64,000 bases of DNA from GW2011-AR15 sp964428335 (GTDB lineage Archaea; Nanobdellota; Nanobdellia; Woesearchaeales; GW2011-AR15). The stretch covers positions 124,001 to 188,000 of the forward strand of contig CAYRXW010000003.1 in NCBI GenBank assembly GCA_964428335.1, written 5' to 3'. Position 1 is the first letter of the stretch, and each line of letters starts with the position of its first letter. Positions 8,276 through 16,496 of this stretch are shown one piece after another. The position numbers and the translations under genes are program-made. Under the pieces are notes generated by a model, which saw only the letters and a program-made list of their open reading frames with translations, had not been told where the DNA came from and did no database searches.

Positions 8276-10074
8276 TCCCTAAGCATGAACTTTTCTATGT
8301 TCTTTTTTGCCCATTCCCTTTTTTTCTGATGCTCAGCCAAGAATCCATTTATCTTATCAACAAGTATCTGCTTAAGCTCTCCTGAAAGAAGCTTTCCTGA
8401 TTTATAATCTTTGTAGATCTTCTCAAGTTTTACATCATCTTCCTCAAAGAATGTCAGCCATTGGTATGAAACATCAATCTCAGGGTTCCCCCCAAGTTTC
8501 CTGTGTTCCTCGACTGTATCTCTTCCTCCTGAAAAAGCATATCTCATAATCTTGCTTCTTACAGTTTTTGGATCATCGGTAGTGAAGATTGCAGTGCTCT
8601 CAATGCTTGATGACATCTTGCCTTCTTCCTGCATGCCATGAAGTCCTGGCAAGAACCTTGAAAGTATTGTTGCAGGCTTATAATATCCTAAAGAATCAAC
8701 AACATCCCTTGTAAGCCTGAAATGCACATCCTGGTCAATTGCGCATGGGATAAGGACCCTTGTATTCTTACCTTCCATGACGCTTGGGATTATTACAGGA
8801 GTGGACTGCATCGCAGTATAAAATATGATTCCAATGTTCTTATCATTTCCAAACCCAAAAGTCGATTTAATTGTTGAAAACGTTATTTTTTTTGCAACCT
8901 TTATTGCATGCGGGTATAAATGTCCGGCATATTCTGTATCAAGGAAGATGTGCGTTTTCTTAGGATCAAAGCCTAAAGCAATAATGTCATAAATATTTTC
9001 GTATGCCCATTTTTTTGTGTCTTCCAGTGTGAGGTTGTCTTTTGCAAGGAATTTTTCCTCATCAACTATCTGAAATAAAAGTTTTGCATCAAAAACCTCC
9101 TGAAGCCATTTTGCAAACATCCATACAAATAAATGTCCCATATGCACAGGTCCGGAAGGCGCTCTTCCGGTATAGAGGTATATCTTTTTTCCTTTTTCTA
9201 TATCACTAAGTATTTCATCGAAATACATATGGGAATAGAAAATTTTTCTTCTCAGGTAAGGATGGTCTTTTCCGGTAATTTTTCTGAATCTTTCCAATAT
9301 ATTCTCATCTAATTTCTTGGTCCCAAACTGCCTTACAAGCTTGTCATAATCAATATTCCCCTTTACGTCCCACGGCGTAACTACAAAATCTTTTGAACCT
9401 GATTCTTCCATAACCTCAAAGACTTCAATAGCTGAGCTTTTTGTTGATATTATCTTTAAATGTTCTTTAAGATCATGGACAGCATCATCTATCTCCTTAT
9501 CTGTCACAGGTGCAACATGCCAAAGCAGGAAAAGGCATGAATCTGTATCCAATGTCACTTTAGCATCTTTTCCAGGGCCATACAAATGGCTTATCAAAAT
9601 TTCCTTATTTTTTCTTAGAACAATATCTTCTTGTTTTAACGTAACTTCTTTCCCTGAAATCATTGTGAACTTTTCTGTCTTATCGTTTATGTCAAAAACA
9701 AGCTCTTCTCCCAGATTTTTGATATCCTGCCCTGACATAACTACAGAATGCTTTAGCTCAACCATGAATAATATATCTTTTAATGCAGATTCATTTGGAA
9801 AGTCTTTTCCTTCCAAAATGGATTTAAGCTGGAATTTCAGAGGATTATCCTTCCCGAACTTTTTGAAAAAAATATCCTCTTCTTCCTTTATTCCTTTCAC
9901 ATCTGAAGCGTTTTCAATATTTTTCCTGAAATCTTTTTCAAGCTCTCTCTTAAGCTTCTCAATCTTTGGAACATCTTTTTTGTTTTCCAAATTTTTTGCT
10001 AATACAGCAATAAACCTAGCAGTCGGATATTTTTCCAGCAATTTTGATGTGATTGTAATTCTCATATGTATCAT
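8272..10074 (-). CDS. trpS: tryptophanyl-tRNA synthetase with N-terminal B3/B4-like domain
   Basis: Class I synthetase charging tRNA-Trp, 600 residues. This is far longer than ordinary archaeal TrpRS (about 370-430). The C-terminal catalytic part has the HIGH-type motif GPVHMGH (about residue 295), the SRYQ-like IVDEEKF region, and KMSSS (about 483) followed by the TrpRS-typical AFSGGRDT. The N-terminal ~220 residues match the layout of the B3/B4 domain of PheRS beta: YPTARF..V, a conserved FKKFG segment, LKDI...VELKHSV and EILISHLYG. The start is ATG 10074, 4 nt after GGAGG; a TTG lies just before it. It is the last gene of the trp operon, 58 nt after the PLP-binding protein gene. Confidence 0.9.
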   Translation of the reverse strand: MIHMRITITSKLLEKYPTARFIAVLAKNLENKKDVPKIEKLKRELEKDFRKNIENASDVKGIKEEEDIFFKKFGKDNPLKFQLKSILEGKDFPNESALKDILFMVELKHSVVMSGQDIKNLGEELVFDINDKTEKFTMISGKEVTLKQEDIVLRKNKEILISHLYGPGKDAKVTLDTDSCLFLLWHVAPVTDKEIDDAVHDLKEHLKIISTKSSAIEVFEVMEESGSKDFVVTPWDVKGNIDYDKLVRQFGTKKLDENILERFRKITGKDHPYLRRKIFYSHMYFDEILSDIEKGKKIYLYTGRAPSGPVHMGHLFVWMFAKWLQEVFDAKLLFQIVDEEKFLAKDNLTLEDTKKWAYENIYDIIALGFDPKKTHIFLDTEYAGHLYPHAIKVAKKITFSTIKSTFGFGNDKNIGIIFYTAMQSTPVIIPSVMEGKNTRVLIPCAIDQDVHFRLTRDVVDSLGYYKPATILSRFLPGLHGMQEEGKMSSSIESTAIFTTDDPKTVRSKIMRYAFSGGRDTVEEHRKLGGNPEIDVSYQWLTFFEEDDVKLEKIYKDYKSGKLLSGELKQILVDKINGFLAEHQKKREWAKKNIEKFMLRD

Positions 10075-10132
10075 CAATCCTCCATTATTAATAAATCTAT
10101 TCCAAGAGAATATAATAAAACAGATTTAATCT

Positions 10133-10750
10133 TCAATTTCTCTCACCAAAAATTGCCCTACCAAGCCTTACCATATTGCTTCCTTCTTCAACTGCAATCT
10201 TATAATCATCAGACATTCCCATTGAAAGAATCTCAAGCTTTGTTTCATCAAACCTTTTTTTCATATCTTTGAAATACGGTCTTGTCTTTTCCTTATCCTC
10301 AAAATCAGGGACTATGCACATAAGCCCTTTTAATTTTATATTTTTCAGTTTAATAACCTCATCAACCAATGTATTTAACCCGTATTTTTTTATGCCTGAT
10401 TTTTGAGGTTCATTCCCAATATTTACCTGGATAAGGATATCCTGAACCTTATCCAATTCTTTTGCTCTTTTATCCAATTCTTTTGCAAGTTCAATTGAAT
10501 CAACGCTCTGTATTAAATCAAACATCATGACAGCTTTTTTTACCTTATTTTTCTGCAGATGACCTATAAAATGAAATTCCACATTTTTTTCTTTGAGATA
10601 GCTTCTTAGCTCATTATATTTTTTTTCAGCTTCCTGAATCCTGTTTTCACCGATTATCTTTATCTCTTCAGCAATAGCTTTTTTTATCTCATCAATACTC
10701 CTGATTTTAGTGACAGCAACAATCTTCACATCTTTTGGGAGATTTATCAT
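10133..10750 (-). CDS. YggS/PLPBP-family pyridoxal-phosphate homeostasis protein
   Basis: TIM-barrel PLP-binding protein of 205 residues, related to YggS/PROSC. The PLP lysine is expected at K15 in IVAVTK. Family motifs follow: IGENRIQEAEKKY, FHFIGHLQKNK, IQSVDS, VNIGNEPQKSG and the terminal SNMVRLGRAIFG. These proteins handle free PLP rather than catalyse a known reaction. A longer frame exists upstream, but ATG 10750 overlaps the hydrolase stop as ATGA and fits the family N-terminus. Lying in the trp operon beside trpB, whose product needs PLP, it may help supply or buffer the cofactor (inference). Confidence 0.88.
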   Translation of the reverse strand: MINLPKDVKIVAVTKIRSIDEIKKAIAEEIKIIGENRIQEAEKKYNELRSYLKEKNVEFHFIGHLQKNKVKKAVMMFDLIQSVDSIELAKELDKRAKELDKVQDILIQVNIGNEPQKSGIKKYGLNTLVDEVIKLKNIKLKGLMCIVPDFEDKEKTRPYFKDMKKRFDETKLEILSMGMSDDYKIAVEEGSNMVRLGRAIFGERN

Positions 10751-11463
10751 TTTGTCAAGAACTCGCTCACATTTTTCAGGTCCATAAGATTCTTTAGGCA
10801 TGTCACGTCATGGCCGAATAAATTTTCCTTAATCTCGATTGCATCAAATGCATCAGACAGCTCTTTTTGGTATTCATAAAGAACTAACATGTCTCTTGCT
10901 GATGTGAAAGCAAGTGTTTTTGTAGTGGATATATTATTTATAGGTTCTATTGCTTTCCACTTCTTTCTTAGCTCCTTAAGACCAATCCCTTTTTTCACCA
11001 GCTCATCTTTTATTTTTCTGGTGGCAATGCTTGTCCAGATAACATCAGAAAGCCTGCTTCCGCCGACGCTCAATATCATCTTATCTATTTTAATCCTCTT
11101 TGCAATATATACAGAAAGAAAGGATCCAAGCGAAGTGCCAAATAAGCTTATTTCTGCAGGATTAATTTTACCTATGGCTTCCTTAGTCTTATTCAATATC
11201 TCTTCAAAATAATGTACTGTCTTTTTTGTATCAGATGAAAGCGCTTCAATAGGATAATCAAATAAAATAATAGAATACTCTTTTTTCAGATTATTTTTCA
11301 GATATGAGAAAACATTTGAACTGCTTCCCCAGCCATGATAATATATTACAGCCTTTTTAGACTTGCCAATAATCTTATATCTGACTTTGAAGAGCTTTGG
11401 CTTTGCAATCTTTTTCTTCATCTTGCTCAGCCCGTTTAAAATCATATCATCATAACCTTTCAT
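10747..11463 (-). CDS. alpha/beta hydrolase
   Basis: Cytoplasmic alpha/beta-hydrolase fold protein of 238 residues. The oxyanion region is YYHGWGSSSN. The nucleophile elbow is GTSLGS with S111. The likely acid is D190 (TSARD) and the likely base H218 (FGHD), giving a complete Ser-Asp-His triad. Its substrate cannot be told from sequence. The gene overlaps trpA upstream and the PLP-binding protein gene downstream by ATGA junctions. It is therefore locked into the tryptophan operon, where such an enzyme is not a standard member. Confidence 0.8.
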   Translation of the reverse strand: MKGYDDMILNGLSKMKKKIAKPKLFKVRYKIIGKSKKAVIYYHGWGSSSNVFSYLKNNLKKEYSIILFDYPIEALSSDTKKTVHYFEEILNKTKEAIGKINPAEISLFGTSLGSFLSVYIAKRIKIDKMILSVGGSRLSDVIWTSIATRKIKDELVKKGIGLKELRKKWKAIEPINNISTTKTLAFTSARDMLVLYEYQKELSDAFDAIEIKENLFGHDVTCLKNLMDLKNVSEFLTK

Positions 11464-12269
11464 TCTAATCCCTTTTTAACATCTGATGCGAATCCAGCTA
11501 TTTTCTTAAGACATTTCATATCATCTATTTTGCTTCCATTAATATATTTTTCATATATCTTTCCGATAGCGCTCCCTATTATTATGCCATCTGCCCCTGC
11601 TTTCATCAGTATCTGAGCATGCTCTTTTTTTGAAATGCCAAATCCAACCATCAAAGGTAGGTCTGTATGTTTTCTAACTCTTTTGATTAAGCTAAAAATT
11701 GGATTCTCTAGATTTTCCCTTGCCCCTGTAACTCCTGATACAGCAGCAAGGTACAAAAACCCAGAAGCTTTCCTTACAATTTTCTCAATCCTTCTGTCTG
11801 AAGAATTCTCGCCTATCATGTAAATTATATCCACACCATGTTTTTTTCCAAAACCTGCTAATTCTTCAGATTCTTCAATGACAAGCTCCGGAACTATCAA
11901 TGCCTGTGCGCCTGCTTTTTTTATATCACAGATGAAATTTTCTGTGCCATATTGGTATATAACATTATAATAGGCTGTCACGACAATCGGAAGAGTATAA
12001 CCAAGTTCTCTTATCTTCCTAATTCCAACAATACATCTTTGAGGCGTCATCCCATTTTTTAGTGACCTTTGACATGCACCAATAAAAGTTGGGCCGTCAG
12101 CAGTAGGATCAGAGAAAGGGATGCCGAATTCAAGGATGTCCACTCCACTATGGACAAGGGTTTTTATCAATTCTATCGAGAACTCTTCATTTGGGTCTCC
12201 ATAATACACATGCGCCATGAAAGCACCATGCTTTTTTTCCTTTAGCTTATCAAATAATCCTTTAAGCAT
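11460..12269 (-). CDS. trpA: tryptophan synthase alpha subunit
   Basis: Cleaves indole-3-glycerol phosphate to indole and glyceraldehyde 3-phosphate, with indole channelled to TrpB. The TIM-barrel protein has about 269 residues from ATG 12269. The catalytic acids are visible as E47 and D58 in LEFGIPFSDPTADGP. The glycine-rich phosphate-binding segments VSGVTGARE and VGFGIS follow. The usual tyrosine-rich motif appears as TAYYN. An upstream in-frame ATG would extend 15 residues into trpB and does not match the family. It overlaps trpB by 8 nt. Confidence 0.95.
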   Translation of the reverse strand: MLKGLFDKLKEKKHGAFMAHVYYGDPNEEFSIELIKTLVHSGVDILEFGIPFSDPTADGPTFIGACQRSLKNGMTPQRCIVGIRKIRELGYTLPIVVTAYYNVIYQYGTENFICDIKKAGAQALIVPELVIEESEELAGFGKKHGVDIIYMIGENSSDRRIEKIVRKASGFLYLAAVSGVTGARENLENPIFSLIKRVRKHTDLPLMVGFGISKKEHAQILMKAGADGIIIGSAIGKIYEKYINGSKIDDMKCLKKIAGFASDVKKGLE

Positions 12270-13452
12270 TGATAACACCAGATTTGGCAATCTCATCCAT
12301 AGCGTGGAAAACATCCTTATCTCCTCTTCCTGAAAGGTTTATTACAATAATATGCTCTTTTGAGAGTTCTTTTGAGAGTTTTACTGCATGTGCAATTGCA
12401 TGTGCAGATTCTAATGCAGGTATGATACCTTCTGTCTCTGATAATAGCTTGAAAGCATCAAGAGCTTCTTTATCAGTTGCTGATGTGAATTCGACTCTTT
12501 TTGAATCATTGAGATGTGAAAGCTGCGCTCCGACACCAGGATAATCAAGACCTGCAGAAATACTATATGATTCTTTTATCTGGCCATCCTTATCCTGGAG
12601 CAGGTATGAAAGCGAGCCATCAAATATTCCAGGCATTCCTTTTGCAATAGTAGCCCCATGAAACTTGGTTTTAAGTCCTTTTCCTGCAGGCTCTACACCA
12701 ATCAGCTTTACTTTTTTTTCATCCAAAAAAGCATTGAAGATTCCCATTGCATTGCTTCCTCCACCAACACACGCTAGTATATAATCTGGCAACTTTCCTT
12801 CATGAGCTAACAGCTGCTTTTTTGCCTCTTCTCCAATAATTTTCTGGAAATCCCGAACTATTGAAGGGTATGGATGCGGTCCTGCAACAGTCCCAAGCAG
12901 GTAATATGTATCTTTTATATTAGCAGTCCAGTCCCTTAGGCATTCAGATATTGCATCCTTTAAGGTGCATGAGCCAAGAGCTACTGGATTTATTTTTGCT
13001 CCGCAGAGTCTCATCCTATGGACATTCATCTTCTGCCTATCAATATCCTTTGTGCCCATGTAAACCTCAGTCTTCATGCCAAAAAAAGCACCGACCATGG
13101 CAACAGCTGCTCCATGCTGGCCTGCACCTGTCTCTGCAATTATCCTTGTCTTTCCCATATACTTTGCCAATAATGCCTGGCCAAGCGCATTGTTTGTCTT
13201 ATGCGCTCCCCCATGCAGCATGTCTTCCCTTTTCAGATATATCTTGCAGCCAAGTTTTTTTGACAGGTTCTTTGCAAAATAAAGCATTGTTGGCCTGCCA
13301 GCATATGTCCTAAGCAGATGAGTAAGCTCATCATTGAATCTTTTATCTTTGCTGTATCTGATATATGCTTCTTCCAGTTCCTCAAGAGCTGGCATCAGTA
13401 GCTCAGGGACAAAAATCCCTCCATATTTTCCAAATCTTGTGCTTAACTTCAT
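12262..13452 (-). CDS. trpB: tryptophan synthase beta subunit (TrpB1 type)
   Basis: PLP enzyme joining indole and serine to make tryptophan, 396 residues, as for the TrpB1 class that pairs with TrpA. The start FGKYGGIFVPE is diagnostic. The PLP lysine is K85 in GGAHKTNNA. ETGAGQHG carries the catalytic glutamate. The phosphate-binding glycine loop reads CVGGGSNAMG and the C-terminal serine-containing loop is NLSGRGDKD. It overlaps trpF by 4 nt and trpA by 8 nt. Confidence 0.97.
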   Translation of the reverse strand: MKLSTRFGKYGGIFVPELLMPALEELEEAYIRYSKDKRFNDELTHLLRTYAGRPTMLYFAKNLSKKLGCKIYLKREDMLHGGAHKTNNALGQALLAKYMGKTRIIAETGAGQHGAAVAMVGAFFGMKTEVYMGTKDIDRQKMNVHRMRLCGAKINPVALGSCTLKDAISECLRDWTANIKDTYYLLGTVAGPHPYPSIVRDFQKIIGEEAKKQLLAHEGKLPDYILACVGGGSNAMGIFNAFLDEKKVKLIGVEPAGKGLKTKFHGATIAKGMPGIFDGSLSYLLQDKDGQIKESYSISAGLDYPGVGAQLSHLNDSKRVEFTSATDKEALDAFKLLSETEGIIPALESAHAIAHAVKLSKELSKEHIIVINLSGRGDKDVFHAMDEIAKSGVINA

Positions 13453-14066
13453 TCTCTAATTACCTCAATTATTTTTTTTAGTTTCTTATGGTCTTTTTTC
13501 CCTGAATATAGTTCAATTTTAGAATTGATGTCAAGTCCATATGGCTTAACAGCAATTGCTTTTTTTATATTCACTAGAGAAAGCCCACCGGCAATGAAAA
13601 ACCTACACTTAAGATTTTTCAGCAGGGAATAGTCAAATGTTTTTCCTGTTCCGCCAAATTCATTTTTTCTGAAGCTATCAAACAATAGATAGTCAGCATT
13701 ATAGCCTTCAATATTTTTTAATGAATCCTTGCCTTTTATCCTAACAGCTTTTATGATAGTTATATCTTTATGAAGATAATTTCTTAGTTTTTCTACATAT
13801 GAATATTCTTCATCTCCATGAAGCTGCACAGCATTAAGGGAACAGAAATTTGCAATTTTTTTTACTTCTGAAATCTCTGCATCAACAAATATCCCAACAA
13901 ACTTTATATTATATCCTTCTAATCTAGTTATTATCTTTTTAGCAGTTCTTGGCTCAACAAACCTTCTACTTCCCTTATAGAAATTGAACCCTAGGAAATC
14001 TAATTTCTCTTTTGCGCATGCATGCGCATCTTCAAAATTTGTTATCCCGCATATCTTTATTTTCAT
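13449..14066 (-). CDS. trpF: phosphoribosylanthranilate isomerase
   Basis: Amadori isomerase of the tryptophan pathway, 205-residue TIM barrel. The N-terminal KICGIT motif carries the catalytic Cys. Further family segments are FLGFNFYKGSRR, VQLHGDE, LLFDSF with the likely catalytic Asp, GGTGKTFD and FFIAGGL. The C-terminus (LDINSKIE) replaces the common VDVSSGVE form but keeps the pattern. It shares 4-nt overlaps with trpC and trpB. Confidence 0.94.
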   Translation of the reverse strand: MKIKICGITNFEDAHACAKEKLDFLGFNFYKGSRRFVEPRTAKKIITRLEGYNIKFVGIFVDAEISEVKKIANFCSLNAVQLHGDEEYSYVEKLRNYLHKDITIIKAVRIKGKDSLKNIEGYNADYLLFDSFRKNEFGGTGKTFDYSLLKNLKCRFFIAGGLSLVNIKKAIAVKPYGLDINSKIELYSGKKDHKKLKKIIEVIRE

Positions 14067-14851
14067 GAAATCAGCTCAGAAATCTTTCTTTTGATATCTT
14101 TTGACTGCATAAATGCAGTCCCGACTAAAATTGCATCAGCTCCGGCAAGCCTTGCTTTCTCTACATCAATCTTTGATAAGATGCCGGATTCGCACACAAT
14201 TATCGTATTCTTTGGTATGTGCCTTGAGAGATTCAGAAAATTATTCATATCAACATCAAAATTTTTTAGGTTCCTGTTATTAATCCCGATTATCTTTGCT
14301 CCAGCATCAACTGCTTTTTCAATATCCAGATAAGAATTTGCTTCTATAAGGCAAACCATGGCAAGGGTTGTTGATAATTCTATGAATTCTTTTAATTTTT
14401 TTTCATCCAAAAGCCTGGCTATAAGTAAAACAGCATCAGCTTCATATAATCTTGATTCATACAGCTGGTATTCATCAAATATGAAATCTTTCCTAAGGAC
14501 TGGCATGGATACAACTTTTTTGACATCTTTTATGAACTTTAAATTACCCATGAAAAAATGCTCATCAGTAAGTATTGATATGGCATCAGCTCCACCTTCT
14601 TCATAGGATTTGGCTATTTTTAGATGATTAAAATATTCTTTTATGATTCCTTTTGAAGGAGAAGCTTTTTTTATTTCAGCAATCAATGAAATCCTGTTTT
14701 TTTTTATTGCCTTTGTAAAATCCCTTCTTTCAAAGCTCACTTCTTCTATTTTTTCTTTTATTTTTCCCAGTGGAAACTCCTTTTTTTTAATCGACAGTTC
14801 CTTAACTTTATGTTCCATTATCTCATCCAGGTAAGAATCAGTTTTTATCAT
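14063..14851 (-). CDS. trpC: indole-3-glycerol phosphate synthase
   Basis: Closes the indole ring from CdRP, 262-residue TIM barrel. Motifs in order: SLIAEIKKASPSKG (catalytic Lys and phosphate site), ISILTDEHFF, VLRKDFIFDEYQ, ADAVLLIAR, IGINNRNLKNF, CESGI and ILVGTAFMQS. All expected catalytic acidic and basic positions appear retained. ATGA-type overlaps on both sides show tight coupling with trpD and trpF. Confidence 0.95.
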   Translation of the reverse strand: MIKTDSYLDEIMEHKVKELSIKKKEFPLGKIKEKIEEVSFERRDFTKAIKKNRISLIAEIKKASPSKGIIKEYFNHLKIAKSYEEGGADAISILTDEHFFMGNLKFIKDVKKVVSMPVLRKDFIFDEYQLYESRLYEADAVLLIARLLDEKKLKEFIELSTTLAMVCLIEANSYLDIEKAVDAGAKIIGINNRNLKNFDVDMNNFLNLSRHIPKNTIIVCESGILSKIDVEKARLAGADAILVGTAFMQSKDIKRKISELIS

Positions 14852-15852
14852 ATGTTTGACTCCATGATAAGAAGGTCTAGTTTTTTCATTGCCTTCCCAG
14901 AACCTATTGATTCCTCAGCCATACTAATTCCTTCCCTGATAGAATTGGCCTTGCCTGATACATAGATAGCAGCAGCGGAATTCAAAAGAACAATATCTCG
15001 TCTTGGTCCTTTTTTCCCTTTCAAAACATCCAAAATTATCTTTTTGTTTTTTCCCTTATCTCCACCTTTTATATCTTCCAAATCTCCTTTGAATCCAAAA
15101 TCTTTTGCATCAAGGAAATAATCTCTTATCTTCCCATCCTTAAGTTCGCTTATCTTATTCTTTCCACTAGTAGTAAATTCATCAAGACCATTTCCATGAA
15201 CACATATAACATGTTCATGTTCAAGTTTTTTCAAAATATTTGTTACTGTGGAAGTCAGGTTAGGATCATAAACACCTATCACCTGCCTCTTTGCATTTGC
15301 TGGGCTTGAAAGAGGTCCAAGAAAATTAAATACTGTTCTGAACCCAAGTTCTTTCCTGACTTTGCTGACATTCTTGAATGAAGGATGATAGATAGGTGCG
15401 AACAGAAAAACAATCCCAGTCTTTTCAAATATATTTATTGCTTTTTCTGGTTTGAAATCAATCTTTACTCCCAGTTCCTCCAAGATATCAGCGCTTCCGC
15501 ATTTACTTGAAACGCTCCTGTTCCCGTGTTTTGCAATATTCACGCCTGCACCGGCTGCAACAAAAGCTGCTGCTGTAGAGATGTTGAATGTATCAGAACT
15601 ATCTCCTCCTGTGCCGCAGGTATCTACAATGTTTTTTATATCTGAATTAAAGGGAACTGATCTTTTTCTGATTATCTTTAATGCTGAAATTATCTCATTA
15701 TTTGATACTCCTTTCATCTGCATTGCTGTCAAGAATGAGGATGCATGTGTTTCATATAGTTCTCCGCACATGAGTTTTTCAAAAGCAAAAGAGGCTTCGC
15801 TAGCTGTAAGGTTTTTCCTGTCCAGCAATTTTTTTAAAATTTCATTAATCAT
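14848..15852 (-). CDS. trpD: anthranilate phosphoribosyltransferase
   Basis: Transfers phosphoribose from PRPP to anthranilate, 334 residues. The PRPP-binding GTGGD, the NISTAAAFVAAGAG segment, the KHGNRSVSSKCGSAD anthranilate site and RKELGFRTVFNFLGPL are all present. The C-terminal region keeps VVHGNGLDE-like (VCVHGNGLDE) and the LNSAAAIY segment. Not fused to trpG, unlike some bacterial versions. It overlaps trpG and trpC by 4 nt each. Confidence 0.96.
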   Translation of the reverse strand: MINEILKKLLDRKNLTASEASFAFEKLMCGELYETHASSFLTAMQMKGVSNNEIISALKIIRKRSVPFNSDIKNIVDTCGTGGDSSDTFNISTAAAFVAAGAGVNIAKHGNRSVSSKCGSADILEELGVKIDFKPEKAINIFEKTGIVFLFAPIYHPSFKNVSKVRKELGFRTVFNFLGPLSSPANAKRQVIGVYDPNLTSTVTNILKKLEHEHVICVHGNGLDEFTTSGKNKISELKDGKIRDYFLDAKDFGFKGDLEDIKGGDKGKNKKIILDVLKGKKGPRRDIVLLNSAAAIYVSGKANSIREGISMAEESIGSGKAMKKLDLLIMESNI

Positions 15853-16496
15853 TTTGCATCATTGGTTTTTTCTTTTACAAGATTTATGAGATTCTGAATT
15901 ATCAGGCTTCCATAAGGCGTAAGGATAGATTCAGGATGGAACTGCACACCTTCAATCAGATATTTCTTATGTCTTACGCCCATCACCATGCCTTCTTTTG
16001 TCTTTGCGCTTATCTCAAGAATTTCCGGAATGTCATAGCCAGCCTGGGAATGATACCTGGCTGCGAACATCGGAGTCTCAATGTCTTTGTATATTGTTTT
16101 TTTATCATGTGCTATTTCAGAGGATTTTCCATGCATGATTTTTTCAGCCCTGCCTATCCTTCCCCCAAAGGCCTCGATTATGCATTCATGGCCTAGGCAA
16201 ACTCCAAAAATCGGTATTTTTTTATGGAACTCCAGGATTGTTTCACTGCAAAGAGGCACTTCTTTTGGCACATATCCTCCTGGAGAAATTACTATGAGAT
16301 CTATCTTTTTTTCATCAATTATCTTTCTGATATTTTCTATATCTGTATTATTCCTATAAACTATCACACAGCAGCCTTTTTTTTCAAACTCATCAACAAG
16401 GTTGAATGTAAAAGAATCAAAATTATCTATGAAAAGCACATTTAGGTTTTTTCTGCTATTATTATTATTATTATTTAGACTACTCATCTGACTCAC
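15849..16496 (-). CDS. trpG: anthranilate synthase glutamine amidotransferase subunit
   Basis: Class I glutamine amidotransferase feeding ammonia to TrpE, 215 residues. The triad is C100 in FGVCLGHE, with H187 and E189 in QFHPES. The residue after GH is Glu where Gln is usual. The N-terminus has an odd extension of six consecutive Asn (residues 8-13) from an (AAT)n triplet repeat, before the conserved VLFIDNFDSFT. Its start lies 17 nt inside the end of trpE, so the repeat sits just downstream of the translational-coupling site. Confidence 0.94.
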   Translation of the reverse strand: MSQMSSLNNNNNNSRKNLNVLFIDNFDSFTFNLVDEFEKKGCCVIVYRNNTDIENIRKIIDEKKIDLIVISPGGYVPKEVPLCSETILEFHKKIPIFGVCLGHECIIEAFGGRIGRAEKIMHGKSSEIAHDKKTIYKDIETPMFAARYHSQAGYDIPEILEISAKTKEGMVMGVRHKKYLIEGVQFHPESILTPYGSLIIQNLINLVKEKTNDAK

